Source: Sorghum bicolor (Eukaryota > Streptophyta > Magnoliopsida > Poales > Poaceae). From it: a stretch of DNA of 64,000 bases. How positions within the stretch are numbered: the stretch's first letter is position 1; each line of letters begins with the position of its first letter. The stretch is taken from NCBI RefSeq assembly GCF_000003195.3, contig NC_012874.2, positions 310,001 to 374,000 on the forward strand, given 5' to 3'. Shown here piece by piece: positions 35,510 through 49,822 of this stretch. Both the position numbers and the translations under genes were made by a program. The notes below the pieces were generated by a model. The model was not told where the DNA came from, searched no databases, and saw nothing but the letters and a program-made list of their open reading frames with translations.

Positions 35510-38500
35510 TTACCGGAAGTAAATGGACACAAGCGGGATGTCAACGTCATTGTCATCGTCATCCTCACAGGCCACCACAACGTCCAGATGGCGGCGGTAC
35601 GAAGGCACCTCCACCTTGGCCACCTCCCTGGCCACATCCACCACCTTCTTGTCCAGCCGGTCCTTGTGCCTCGGGAACATGGAGTTGTACAGCAGCGAGG
35701 TCCCACAGGATATGCTGTACGCATTCAGGCCCTTCTCCTTGAGCCACTCCAGGAGCTCCCTCAGCGTGATGTTGCCAGTTACGGTCCAGCGGTCCCAGAC
35801 AGTCCAGGACATGTCTTGGTGCTTGATGGTCTTGGGTGGCACAGGCTCTGCCATGGAGAAGAGGGGGATTGCAAGGTTCGCAAATGTGTTCCGGTAGTCT
35901 TCAACCTTGTGCCCACCAGCGAGGACTTTGTAAAGCTCCAGGCAGACAAGGCCAGTGGCCATTGCAGTTGAGGTGGCGATGGCTGGAATGATTCTTCCAG
36001 CTATGAACTTTGCCTTCAACTTGTCAACTTCAGGGATGCTGTAATTCCTAGCCCGCATGTTGGCAAAGCCAGCGATCAAGTCCATATGGAAATTGGTATC
36101 ATCATCCTGCATATATATAAGAAAATAACTCAGCATTGAACTTATGGATGCATGATAGTGTTCATTCTAGGCACATGCATACCCACCAAGAAACAGCTAA
36201 AAGAAATTAGGCATCTAACACAAGCTACAGTGCATACATGTAGAATATTTAAAATTAAGGTTTAAGAAGTGATTAGCTGGACCTACTGACCTTCTCAAAC
36301 TGTATAGGGTTCATATGGAATCCTGGTGGCAATGTTTTAGAAATTGTTTCCAGCTTCGCAATAAGCTCTTCAATAACAGCAGCATCATCAACAGATGCAG
36401 AGGAAAGGCTAGTAGCCTTCTCATCTGTCTCTATCTTAACACCCTGTTTTGGTTGGAAATCCGGAACGATGACCTTGTCCACAGCTTCAGCCAGTTTCGT
36501 TGGGTTTTTCGCCCAATCAGGTATGGGTATTCCAAATGTCTCTGCCCTTAATATAGAAGCAGCCAACAAAAAGTTCAGGTGACTTGAGTCGGAAGATGAG
36601 AACTCCAGAGGTCGCGGGAACCGCTTAGGAGCAGACCAGAAAGGAGCACCAGAGCTAGTCATTGCATCTTCAGGGAAAGTGAATGTCAGCTGCTTTACAC
36701 GGTTGGAGAAATAATCCTCAAACCTAATATATACCATCAACAAAAAAAAAGAGCAAGAATCATTAGACTTATACTAGTTCAATGGGAGTGCAGTGAAATA
36801 AATGTGAAACTAAGCTGGCGCATCCAACATTCCAGCTCCAAGATCAACTATGCAAATTAAGTAACAATGGTGCACAGGCTAGAGAAGGGTTGCACAACTT
36901 ACTTAAGCCGGGCCCAGGTAATACAATCTTGGAATGTCTCACACTTGTCTGTCTCAAGGCATTCAATAACTCGCTCAAGTTGGTCCCTAGCCTGTGCATC
37001 ACCAGCAGTTCTTGCTGCAGTTGCATACCCACCAGGGTTCGACAGGAAAGCATTTACTTCGGTGGGAGTCTTCTCAAGTAGACCCTCAAACTCAGACCTA
37101 GCCCACGTCAGGCAGTGATCAATATTGTGAGGAAATGAATGTACAGTGCACATAGGTGCCTGCTTTTCTGGTGGATCTCTGGATGCCCCATAGTTTTCTG
37201 TTAGGTGAGGAATGACCATCTGTGTGTTGCACTTAGCACCCAGAGTGCCTGATTCAAGAAGTGGTTTCTGGAAATATACACATCTGGAGTCAATATACAT
37301 TCTTGCGGTTACATTGTCCAGTGCATTAACAACAGCATCCAAGCTCTCCCAAAAGGCATCATTAAACACATTTTCAGTCTCAGGACTTGCTCTGTTCTGA
37401 AGGGCCTCCACATGAAGCTTAGGATTAATTGCCATAGCAGCAGTTGCAGCAACTGTGGACTTGGGCTGCCCAATGTTCCAGTCACGGAAGAGAAACTGGC
37501 GACTGAGATTGCTTTTCTCTATAACATCGTCATCTGTAACAGTCAGCTTCCCATTTTGACTGCAAGAAATACCCATTAATGCAAGGTTCTTCAAGAATTC
37601 ACATCCAAGAGCCCCAGAACCAACCATGAATATTTTTGACTGCTCCAGTTTCTTTTGAAGCTTAGCCCCCAAGACACTAATTTGTGCATCATATCTACTG
37701 TTCTCTGGCTTCAAATCACTAGGCTCCAATGGTTCAACTGGCAGAGATTCGACAGAATCAAAGTAGAAGAACTGTAAAATCAAGACCGCACATTAATATT
37801 ACAAATTTTCTGCAAACATACTCTCCAGACTAATATTCTCAAACAATTTTTAACTTATAACAGTCCCCAAGGTGCAAATTTGGCTACAATTTTCTATTAG
37901 GATATATTGTAATGAACTTAGAATATTATGGAAGTTCTTTGCAAGGAAAATCTACACATACGACCTTTTATGTTTCCAAACTTAATATATTTTATAAGTT
38001 TAGACTATCAAAGTTCAGAAGTTTGATCGGATCTTTTCTAAAACATCTATCATTTGTGACAAGGGAAAATAGAAATATAGAATACCATATTATATATAAT
38101 TCAAGAAAGAAGAAACAGTCATACCTGGTAAAGTGGATGGAATTTCCCTGAGCATGCTTTAACAACCTCCTGACCCACAATACCACCAAACATTGCAGCC
38201 ATGGGATTCAAAACAGCCCTGGAACCACTTGCGAAATGCTGCAGGAGCTTCTTATCAATTTCTTCAAGCTTACTATCACCAAGAGTTTCATTAATACTAA
38301 TAGCAAGATCAATCAGCTTTTGTGCATCATCAGCTGACCCAGCAATAGGGAACCGTGCCAACTCAGTCCTAAACTTGTCCAAAGCTTGGAAGGCCAAATG
38401 CAAAAGAGGTGGGCGGTCAAACTTGGAGAAATCACTCATGAGAAATTCTCCTGGCTCCTTGATTGCCTCCTTCAGGGTTTTGAATTTCAGAACCTTTGGT

Positions 38501-41130
38501 GGCTTCACCTGTGTGACAATACCACCTCTAATGTAGGTGCCATATGAGGTGGTGTCTTCTTCTAGAGTGAAAGAATAAGGCCTTGCACTCTTGATCTTTC
38601 TTGGTTTTCCATCATTGAGCTCAGTCATTCCATGCACTTCAGAGAAAACAACTAGATCGCCATCTTGGAACTCCAAGCGCTCATCATCCACACAAGAAAC
38701 AAGTGCTGGGTTGTCATTGCTGATTGATGCCACAATTCCTGTATGTGGTTCCTCACCATCAACATCCAAAACAGTAAACTCAGGACCAAAATCACAGAAA
38801 ACACTGCCAAAAAGACCACGAACTTCTGACTTAATGAAAGCAATTGGTGGCTGATGGCTATGACAGTAATCATCAAACTCAACTGCTTTTTCTATGCTGA
38901 TATCAGTAAAGACCACAGCCTGTAAGTTGACCAGGAAGTTATCAGCTTCAGAATATAGAGCAACCAAATTTTTAAACAGGCTAAATCAAAGAGGCATATA
39001 TTAAAATGTTTCATTAAATGCAATACATTAAGTCAACTAATCCCGTTTCACAAGCAAAATATTTTTCAAGTGATGTCTTTGGGAGAGCTCCAGCTCCAGC
39101 ATTTTCAAATTTAACAACAACCTGACCTAAAATAGGAAGCAGATAACTCACCCAAATACCCCCCAATGTAACCACCCCCCCCCCCCCCCAAAGCTCAAGG
39201 TCCAAGAAAAAATGGAGAAAGAGGCACAGATCCAATGGAGCTCACCCAAACATAACATAAGTGTATCATACAAAATAATTTACACCACTTGAGACAGGAG
39301 CAAGGCTTGAAACTTCAATAAAACTAGACAAACAGATAAAACCCTTTGCGCACAATGCTAGCGTTACAGAATATATGCAATAAGAAAATGCATTGAACTA
39401 ATATGTGTGTCGGCAGAACAGATGCTGAACTGCTAATAAACCATTTAGTCATTTCTACTAAGCAGTTTACACATTAACAGAAACTTTTGAGTACTCCCTC
39501 TGCACATTTTTTATAGGCGTATTTCGCATGGCACCGTTTGTTTTTTAGGACGTATATTTGAACATAAAATTCTCTTTCAATACATTGTTAATTGGAATTC
39601 GTATGACTTTTTTGTCACTGAACTGATACATATTAACCTGTTTGTTGGTCAATTTGCAGAGTCTAAAAACATTTTTTACAATAAAACACCTAAGCAAACC
39701 ACAGGTCATTTCATGCTCATGTACCTGAAAGTTAGAAAGCTGCTCCTTGGACAAATCACCAGTTATGGTAGAGATAATGACAGCATTGTTAAGCTCTTGT
39801 AGCTTTGGAACACAAGCTTGAGCACGGTTTTGCCCAACATCCTTCTCTGAGAGGAAGAAGTTGCTTGACAAGTCCCATAGCTCGACTTTGCCATCATCAT
39901 GCAAGGTTACAGACTTGACACCAGCAAGGACAAGGTTTTTTGCTGCAGAAATTAAGTGGTCGTAAGAAAATCATGTATTACAAATAGAAAGAGCAAAAGA
40001 TATAATCTGAATTCTCATAAGCAATTTAAAAGGGACAAGTTAAACATGATATACTGAACGCGAAACATCGATACAATGAAAAGAACTGACACACTAGGGC
40101 AAACAAGTTTTGCTTTTAGATCTGAAGCTCACATGTTGCGCCGGTGACTAAAAGCAATCCAATTTTAGAAAAGCAACAAGGCTAGCTACCATGCCCAGTA
40201 AAACTTGTTCAATCCTTTGGCCAAGTGACACAGGAGATCTAACTGACCACCAACCGGTTGCCGCTTCAGGATAGCAACTGGTACCGAGGATCAAAACAGG
40301 GTGAGCTTAATGTGCATGTGCAGTGCAGAAAGCTTTGACATCATAAGATGTGTAGACTAACATTCTGAATGTTACTTAGGGGCACCGCTGCGTTGAGACA
40401 GATTCAGTTCACAAGAATAAAAAATGTAGCTAGTCTCAGAACAAGTATTCATGTGTGATCACAAAAGGCACTATACTTGGTGGTTTGAATATTTAATGCA
40501 TCCATATGAATAGGAGTGCTTGTAGGAAAATTGAAGAGTTTAAGATAAGCTCTCTGTTGTACAAGTTCAAATGCTATTGAAGTGTTTATACAAACAACAT
40601 GGAAACAAATCAATGAGAAGTATGTCCTATCTGGTGATAATGAGTTAAGGGAGGTGTGGTGAGAATTAACTAATTGAGGCAGTAGCTACATATGAAATCC
40701 TACAGCACACCAGCTGGTGGCAGCATCTTACTCTTACTTTTACACAAGCAAAGGAAAGCATCAATTTATTGCGACATCAGATCGGCCAAGGAATTAAAAG
40801 CGCACAGCACGATTAAGGTAAACCAGTTGCAACGTATTACTGTCCTACATAAGCTCGAAGTTTGTGATGAGCGACAGACATACCGATCTCAGCGCCTAGT
40901 CCCTGGAGTCCAGAGACAAGGACGTTGGAGCCGAAGAGGCGCTTCATAGTCTCGCGCCCATAGACGGCGAGCTGGCGGCTGTGGAGGTCCTCATCGATCT
41001 CGGGCGCCCTGGCAGCCATCTCCGCAACCACCTCCTTGTCCTTGTCCTGAGCTGGGACGGCGGCGCGGGGGGCCTTGTTGTGCAAGTCCTGGACCTCGCC
41101 GGCGTCGACCCCCCGCTTCCGGGGAAGCAT
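35510..41130 (-). CDS. UBA1: Ubiquitin-activating enzyme E1, 1052 aa
   Basis: Activates ubiquitin by ATP-dependent adenylation and loads it on a cysteine before transfer to E2 enzymes; cytosol and nucleus. Six coding exons: 40884-41130, 39725-39942, 38125-38919, 36903-37771, 36291-36723, 35510-36106, phase-consistent, total 3159 bp. Start MLPRKRG as in cereal E1s. The inactive adenylation half ([20 protein letters not shown]) comes first. The active half follows, with the nucleotide loop GSGALG (471-476) and the crossover [10 protein letters not shown]. The catalytic Cys is in [14 protein letters not shown], about C628. The C-terminal ubiquitin-fold domain ends [12 protein letters not shown] 90-bp 5' UTR intron (41264-41353) is visible with CTCCAAG|GTGAG and GCGCAG sites. 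The frame stays open upstream of the ATG, encoding a hydrophobic stretch but without a start codon. Confidence 0.97.
39176..39189. repeat. Poly-C run in an E1 intron
   Basis: About fourteen consecutive C residues in intron 2 of the E1 gene. The length is likely to vary and to be error-prone in sequencing. Confidence 0.8.
39494..39590. mobile_element. Truncated Stowaway-like end in an E1 intron
   Basis: CTCCCTCTGCACATTTTTTATAGGC preceded by TA resembles a Stowaway left end. No matching right end is seen within the intron. Confidence 0.4.
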
Positions 41131-41709
41131 ATAGAGTAGGAGGCCGCCGAGGATCGCGAGCACGGCGGCCGCCGCGAGGAGGTACGAGGCGGAGGAGGGC
41201 GGCAGGGACAGGGGCAGGCGCGTCAGATCCAGGTCGTGCGGAGGCCGGGGCAGCGGCGGTTGCCTGCGCGGATCGGGTCAGGCCAAGGTGAGGCGGGAAG
41301 CGCGAGGGAGAGATGGCGTCGGGCGGATTCAGGAGGGGGCGAGGAGATCTCACCTTGGAGGAGATGGACTCGATGCCCGGCGAGCTGACCTCCGCTCTGC
41401 TGCAGGAGCTCTGGTCTGGCCTAGGGTTTTGTTTGACGACGGAGGAGGAGTGCGCGAGAGAGAAAAGAGACGGAGGGCTAAATTGTAAAAGATGGCGGGT
41501 GTTGTGTTGGCGTGGAGGATGGAAGTTGGAAGGGGAGAGACGAAGCTTCTCGTGGAGTTGACAGGTAGGCCATGGGACCACTTGACAGTGTCTTCAAAAA
41601 CTTGTGCTTTCCTTGCAACGCGCTGAAACGAGAATCTGGTTCGCCGCCCTACCCGCCAAGGTGTCCAATTTCAGAATCAAAAAAAAAAAAAAAAGGTGTC
41701 CAATTTCGT
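41131..41709. other. E1 5' leader and promoter
   Basis: Contains the 5' UTR intron (41264-41353), the telo-box at 41422-41429 and an A-run near 41680. Long frames on both strands at 41288-41581 reflect GC-rich leader sequence. Confidence 0.6.
41422..41429 (-). promoter_or_regulatory. Telo-box in the E1 promoter/leader
   Basis: Reads AAACCCTA on the gene's strand, in the leader just upstream of the 5' UTR intron. Confidence 0.5.
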
Positions 41710-41960
41710 GGCCTTTGGTAGGGGAAACAAAGGTTCCTAACAAAATTTACAAAAACTTATCGCATCGAATCTTGCAACACATGCATAAAGTATTAAATAT
41801 AGATAAAAAATAACTAATTGTATAATTTACCTATAATTTACGAGTCGAATTTTTTAAGTCTAATTAGTTCATGATTGAACAATATTTGTCAAATACAAAC
41901 GAAAGTGTTACAATGTTCATTTTGCAAAAAAAAAAAAATAAAATAAAACTAAACAAGGCC
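41710..41960. mobile_element. Tourist-like MITE (GGCCTTGTTTA family), degenerate left end
   Basis: The interior blocks and the right end (aactaaacaaggcc) match the family. The left end (ggcctttggtaggggaaaca) is altered and no duplication is visible. Confidence 0.7.
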
Positions 41961-42434
41961 AAAGAGAGAGACCGCAAAGTGGGCCAGCTGTATGATCACC
42001 GGTGTGGAATTAGCGATTTTGATTAAGGAGCCAAACAAATATGATTAAAATTTTAAATATATTTTAACAACTTTTAAAATATTTTTATATTATTTGTAAC
42101 TAAATCATAATATTTTAATAAAAATTGGTGAAAATCGATTTTCTTTTTGTTGAAAAATCAAATATTTACGTTGATGATCACACGTGGCACTAATAGGTCA
42201 CGGTTCCATAGAGATGTAAAGAGAAAGCCAACTATGTATAATGGAATGGATTACGCAAATTTTTTACTAGGGCTGCATAATGGATAGACGAGAAACTTGA
42301 GATCGAATTTTATTTACTTCTCAAAAGTTTTTGTCTGTGTTGGAGATAAAAGCTTATATATAAAAGTCTATTTTACCTTCCTAAACTAGCATCGTACTCT
42401 GATTTTTCTTTCGCAACTTTAAAACCAACATCTT
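41961..42434. other. Intergenic AT-rich stretch, no gene seen
   Basis: AT-rich sequence between two MITEs with no recognisable gene. Confidence 0.45.
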
Positions 42435-42641
42435 AGGCCAGTCTCAATGCATGTTTCATGAGAGTGTCATGCACATTAAATAGGTTGCCACATAAGTAAA
42501 ATTGCTGACTTGGCAAGGTCATTAAATGAAAGAGTTTCATCAGATGAGAGAGGAGTTTCATCCCCATAAAACTCCTCTGGCTCGGTTACCTAGTTTATAG
42601 TCTTGGTAACTGTGTCATGAAACTATGCATTGAGACTGGCC
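42435..42641. mobile_element. Tourist-like MITE (GGCCAGTCTCAATGCAT family)
   Basis: Perfect terminal repeats GGCCAGTCTCAATGCAT / ATGCATTGAGACTGGCC, flanked by TTA/TTA. Inside is a second inner repeat (gttaccaag-type). 207 bp, non-coding. Confidence 0.9.
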
Positions 42642-42790
42642 TTACTTCCGAGACGGAGACTTTACAAAACCATTTATTATCTCCTGGTTTGTTTTGAAGG
42701 TGTCCTTTTGTCTTACGCATGTTTCCCAAAACACATGCCTACTCTCTCTCTCCCCCCTCAATATTTGTTGGTGACATCGACACCCTATTA

Positions 42791-43930
42791 GGGTATGTAC
42801 AACTCGCAGACAGAAATCGTCTTCAAAAGCCTCGAATTAAACAAGTCATATAACCCATATACAGAAAGTTGTCTGTAAGCTATTTAATACTATGCATGTA
42901 GTCAAGATCAATCGTGAATACCATTTTATGTACCACGATGTTGCTATTCGATAGATAATAGATCACAACTACAATTCAGACTAACATTCAAAATTCCTCC
43001 TATTGATCTTCTACTTCTTCACGTAGTCATAACCAGAAGAAACAAGATCATATGATATCTTAGCCAATTAACAACAACCAGCTATCAGGCATCATATAAC
43101 ATCAAAAAGCATCATCCACATCTAAATTAAGCTCAGAGATGGAATATTATTGCTTACACCATTATCCAATTAGTACAAGCACCAACAACTTAAAAACGCT
43201 GAAAGAAGAAATTTGATGTCGAAAGAAGAAACACAAGGATGCTGCAAGATGAGCTATCGACTGAGGCATTGCATCGAACAACTATCGAGCGTACATTTTT
43301 GAATAGTTGAAGCATTAGTATGCAAACAAAATCATGGAGTAAATACATCCAGAAAGCATGAGCAGATCAAATACTGCTACATGATGCAGTCTCATAGCAA
43401 CAAGAAACAAAGGTGACTTGGGCAGCTGGGTCGATCAAGCTGGCGCATACACCCGTTGCAGCTCTTGCCTAGCCACCGCGACCACGGAATCGTCGGGCGT
43501 CGGTGCAGTCTTGTTCTGCCTTGCTCATGACGAGGTACGACCGCAGGAGACGGGAGCTGCAGCCGCCACCGTTGTCGGCGTGCACCTACGCTCTAGCGTC
43601 GTTGCCATCGTGAAGTTGGGCTTCGGCGCCGTCTCCACCGCGCACCTAGGCCCCAATGTGCAGCGCACCTAATCTCTAGCGCTGTTGTTGCACGATGATG
43701 GAGGAAATAGGAATGGGTGGGTGGGAGATTTTTGGCGCGCGCATAGGCTGATTCGCCCCTCATCGCTCGGAGGCGACGATGTTGTACAACGCGTCCTCCA
43801 ATGACGACTGAGCCTGGGAGCACGAGCCGGCATCGTCGTCTCGCGAGACGACGGCCTCGCCCGTCTCCACGCTTGTGAGGGTGTTTTATGTAAAAATTAA
43901 GTTATATAGACGGCTCCGTTGTGCATGCCC
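42791..43930. mobile_element. Possible 1.1-kb PIF/Harbinger-like element
   Basis: Left end GGGTATGTACAAC and right end GTTGTGCATGCCC are inverse to each other with two differences, and both are flanked by TTA. The interior includes a GC-rich patch at about 43430-43860, whose composition differs sharply from the AT-rich remainder and may be captured sequence. No transposase was recognised. Confidence 0.5.
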
Positions 43931-45351
43931 TTAGGCGAGGCCTAATAATGTTATCATTCGTCCACTGCAGCCCACGGAGGATTTCTTATGGTAGCCCTAT
44001 CAAAATCTATCTTGCCCTTTATCCGTTTGCTGAATAAAGAACCGAGGCATCTAGTGATCTACACGCGACCACTCAGGCCTTGTTTGGATGTAGTCGGATT
44101 CACATCAATCCACATGTGTTGAGGTGGATTGGAGTGTAACTTGAACTAAATTCTACCTCAATCAACACCAACACACATGGATTGAAATGAATCTGATAAC
44201 ATCCAAACAAGGCCTCATGTGTTTCCTAGGATCAGAACCAAAGGTCTCTTGCCCCATGCATAGCTAACCTTCTTGCCATCATACATGCCCATGACCGGAA
44301 ACCCAACAACAAGCATCACACGTGTCCATCAGAAGCCTATTAAGGTAGAATCCAATGTCTCCTAAACAAGATATCGCAAGACAAAAACCTTATTTCCATG
44401 GCAAGTTACAGTGTAACTTACCTCCTCCATCCATCCCTCCAAATCAGATCCAATGGCTCAGAATAGATCTAACCCTAGATAGCAGCAAAAGGCAGTTCAC
44501 ATTTTGATAGCAGTCGGCAGGGGCTTCCTCTGCCACGGAAGCGCGACCAAGCACCACGGGATGGTGGTGCAGCAGCACACGAGGCCGCCATGGAGGATAT
44601 GGCGCGACCAAGCCGGACGTCGCAGCTGTGCGGCAAGCTCTGTGGGGGCGCTGCCCGGGCACGGCCAGCGGCGCGCCACGGTGGGCGAGGCCAGCGGTTC
44701 TGCAGCTCGGGGCGGCGGATCCGCAGCGCGGGAGGCGGCGCCGAGCGACCCGTCCAACGCGGAAACCTTGCCCTCGTTGCTGTGTCCGGGAAAAAATAGG
44801 ACGGAGATTTTTTAGTTTCTGTGGACCTTTGGATCTAGATGGATGGTGGATGAGAATGCGCAAGTTGTGTTGTGACTTGCCTTGGGTAAGTTACTGAATC
44901 CCTGTCCGTCAGCTATATGGGGAACATGCTGAAGATGTTTACCACACCTTTTAGATTTACAAATAAGAAACAATCCTCCACATCCCTTTACACAGCAAGT
45001 ATTAACAATGATCATCTCGCCAATGAGACAAACACGTTCATCGCCATGTTTTATTTTGAATAAGCAAAATCCCAAAGGATTTTGTTTCTAACAAGAAAGA
45101 CTTCAAACTGAAGGTAGCAATAATACCACATGTTCTACTGCATTTCAGTGCACCATGTTCCCTGTAGGAGGGCAACACCACCCGACAACTACAAATCCTA
45201 CCCAACTGCAAAACCCTCTACAAGCCCACCTACACCCAAGGGCTTGGTCAGTTGGTCCATGCCGCCAATTATTCCTCAACCTTATCATTTCACACTTCTT
45301 TCCTTCCTTCAGGACCCTTAGTCCTTGAGCAGCCCACAGTACATACTTCCT
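43931..45351. other. Gene-free stretch between E1 and ferritin
   Basis: Contains the fold-back MITE at 44076-44214 and a GC-rich patch at about 44510-44780, open in several frames on both strands without family signal. The end is likely ferritin 3' UTR. Confidence 0.45.
44076..44214. mobile_element. Fold-back MITE (GGCCTTGTTTGGATG family)
   Basis: 139 bp; GGCCTTGTTTGGATGTAGTC ... ACATCCAAACAAGGCC, flanked by TCA/TCA. The two halves are complementary along most of the length (ccacatgtgttgaggtgga against caacacacatgg). Confidence 0.9.
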
Positions 45352-47444
<2,093 letters not shown>

Positions 47445-47559
47445 CTGGAAGGAGGTAGAGGATTGGAGGAGGGGAGGTGCGCGGGCGCGTTCGCGTGAGT
47501 TCTGGGCGGCGGTGGCGGAGATGGATTTGTGCGGCTGCGGCTTTGGAGAGGAAAAGGGA

Positions 47560-47567
47560 TAGATATA
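47560..47567 (-). promoter_or_regulatory. TATA-like box of the ferritin gene
   Basis: TATATCTA on the gene's strand, about 116 bp upstream of the ATG and downstream of the IDRS and G-box. Confidence 0.5.
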
Positions 47568-47593
47568 GGCGCGTGGGGGTCGCAGATTGGGGA

Positions 47594-47599
47594 CACGTG
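47594..47599 (-). promoter_or_regulatory. G-box (CACGTG) in the ferritin promoter
   Basis: A palindromic CACGTG in the context tccacgtgtcc, between the TATA-like box and the IDRS. G-boxes bind bZIP/bHLH factors. The motif is seen; its function is inferred. Confidence 0.5.
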
Positions 47600-47633
47600 G
47601 ACGGCCGAGATTTCGAGGAGGCGGAGGGAGCGC

Positions 47634-47647
47634 GTGGAGGGCTCGTG
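47634..47647 (-). promoter_or_regulatory. Iron-dependent regulatory sequence (IDRS)
   Basis: Reads CACGAGCCCTCCAC on the gene's strand, about 190 bp upstream of the ferritin ATG. This agrees with the IDRS known from plant ferritin promoters, which keeps the gene repressed under low iron. Its position in a ferritin promoter makes a chance match unlikely. Confidence 0.85.
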
Positions 47648-47982
47648 GCGGGGAGGCGAGGGGGATATTTTTGGATGGTCGAGTGGGGGAGGCGTCCTAT
47701 TTTGGCGGTCTTTAATTTTAGTTTTTCTTTGGTATAGTAAAATCTAAATCTTATTATTTGTTTCAAAATAAATCTTGTTATTAAGAAATACTATGTATAG
47801 AGTATGTACATGTCATGTCATGTCATTGCAAATCTTTTTTTTCAATACACAAGCTAGTAAGCTACAAAGGTTGTCCACTGGTTTTGAGAAAAAGGGGTGA
47901 TGCAAGAAAATATTTGATCAGATTTTTTTTTTCAAAGTATTGTTGCACGTTTCATCTTGTTCTTTAGTTTCCTACAAATATA
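47648..47982. other. Distal ferritin promoter, no gene seen
   Basis: AT-rich sequence between the ferritin promoter and a Stowaway MITE. Confidence 0.45.
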
Positions 47983-48191
47983 CTCCCTCCATCCCACAAA
48001 TAAATGCATTTTTTTGACTCCTACAATTTATGTTTGACCATTCATCTTATTTTAATTTTTTTGTGTAAATAATAAAATAAATAAATCATTATAAAAATAT
48101 AATATTTATTTAAAATTTTTTGAATAAGACGAACGGTCAAATATGAATCATAGAAGTTATAAAAATATAATTATTTGTGGGATGGAGGGAG
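47983..48191. mobile_element. Stowaway MITE
   Basis: Left CTCCCTCCATCCCACAAATAA, right TTATTTGTGGGATGGAGGGAG; a long, nearly perfect terminal repeat flanked by TA/TA. 209 bp. Confidence 0.95.
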
Positions 48192-48463
48192 TATATATAG
48201 AATTCTTCAGACCCTTCACCTCATCAAAAGCACAAAAAGTTTGTTGCGTCTTGAAAAGTCATCATACAACAGTTTGGTACATGACAATCTTAAGGCGTAT
48301 TTTAAAGTTTTTTGCCATGCTGGCTGAGAAGCGACGAGATTTTTCTAACAACGTATCGCAAGCTATCAACACATACACACAAGCATATGCATTTTAATTC
48401 GCTCATAACGAGGAGTTAACCCCACGATACTGAGCAGTTAACCCCACAATACTTAAGCTTGTA
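48192..48463. other. Stretch between two Stowaway-type elements
   Basis: No gene. Contains two copies of gttaaccccac about 24 bp apart near 48414-48448. Confidence 0.4.
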
Positions 48464-49080
48464 CTCCCTTAGTCCATTAGTCTTCCTCATCTAAGCAAAA
48501 AAAAAAATTTCCAATAGTCTTTGTCATTTTACGTATAACTGCTTCGTCTCCCATGCGCACGGCGCCTCGGCTGAATCGCGAGCCATTATGACGCCGTCCT
48601 CCCATTGCTTTTCCTTATGACTCTGTTAAATCCACTATCTGTGTTCTAGTCCAATCTCCACCGTGCGCTCCATCGCTCTAGCTTCTAATCTCCATCGTGC
48701 ACTCGTATGGATCACCGAAGCATCACCGTTCAGGAGACGTTGGTGCGTGGAGTGAACTGAGCACCAGATTCTTACGATGCATACGACGACTACGAACGGG
48801 GCAACACCACAAATGCTCGTGTCCAGTCCAGACTCCAATCCAGTCTTCACCATGGCCGAAGGAGACGAAGCAGAAGTCGTTGCTACCCTAATGGAGCTGG
48901 CTTCGGAGGTACCTAACGTTGTTGATTTAGTGGCTTCAGTTAGAGGTTTATCGGAGAAACAAAGAGACACCAGCTCATTACTCTTGGAACAACGATTTAA
49001 CGAAAAAGGTCATGGGTCTCCGTTGCTCCTTAGTCTCTTGTCTAAGGGTTTAGATGAGGAAGACCAATGGACGGAGAGAG
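48464..49080. mobile_element. Larger Stowaway-like element (617 bp)
   Basis: Ends CTCCCTTAGTCCATTAGTC and GACCAATGGACGGAGAGAG share a terminal repeat of roughly 35 bp (continuing cttcctcatctaa/tagatgagg) and are flanked by TA/TA. It is longer than usual MITEs. A 102-codon plus-strand frame (48777-49085) runs into the terminal repeat and shows no transposase motif. Confidence 0.7.
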
Positions 49081-49579
49081 TATAACCAGTTTTTATAACC
49101 ACTAGGCCAGAGACCCAAGGAGTTTTTCTTTTTATATATACATATACATATTTCTATAAGCTACATTTGATCCAAATGTCATCGATGTAGTATGTAGCAC
49201 CAAAGGATATGATGGTGCTAGAAATGAAACGTGCCATGAGACTTGTAGCACACATTGTTTCACACAAACATGATTGATGTATACTAGCTATTAATTCATT
49301 GTTTAGTTACAAACATATAGCCGTGTGGTAGGCACACGCCTCATAATGACCCAAGTAAACAGCATGCGTATATCCTCCATCTACTGTATGAGGTAGCTAG
49401 CAAGAGATTGCATGCAATGCATGAATGAAAAGAGTGACCAAGGACAAAGGAGATAGATGGGGGGAGAGATTCGTGGTCGGGACAGCTAGCACACACATAA
49501 AATTCCAAGGGAAATCGTGCATGCATGCGACCTGGCCGGGCGCACCAGCAGGTCCCACAAATTAAAGCTGACTAGCTAG
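49081..49579. other. Intergenic stretch, no gene seen
   Basis: AT-rich sequence with no recognised feature. Confidence 0.4.
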
Positions 49580-49822
49580 GGCCTTGTTTAGTTTACCCTG
49601 AAAACCAAAAAGTTTTCAAGATTCCCCGTCACATCGAATCTTGTGGCACATGCATGAAACATTAAATATAGACGAAAACAAAAACTAATTACACAGTTTA
49701 GCTGGAAATCACGAGACGAATCTTTTGATCCTAGTTAATCCATGATTGGATAATATTTGTCACAAACAAACGAAAGTGCTACAGTACCGAAAACTTTTCA
49801 CTTTTCGGAACTAAACAAGGCC
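49580..49822. mobile_element. Tourist-like MITE (GGCCTTGTTTA family)
   Basis: GGCCTTGTTTAGTTTACC ... GAACTAAACAAGGCC flanked by TAG/TAG. 243 bp and one of the best-preserved copies. Confidence 0.88.

Noticed and set aside
43418..43823. Plus- and minus-strand frames in a GC patch
   Set aside because: No family signal, and they lie inside a candidate transposon; at most a captured fragment.
44444..44897. Overlapping GC-rich frames on both strands
   Set aside because: All frames are open because of base composition; none shows a domain or phased exons.
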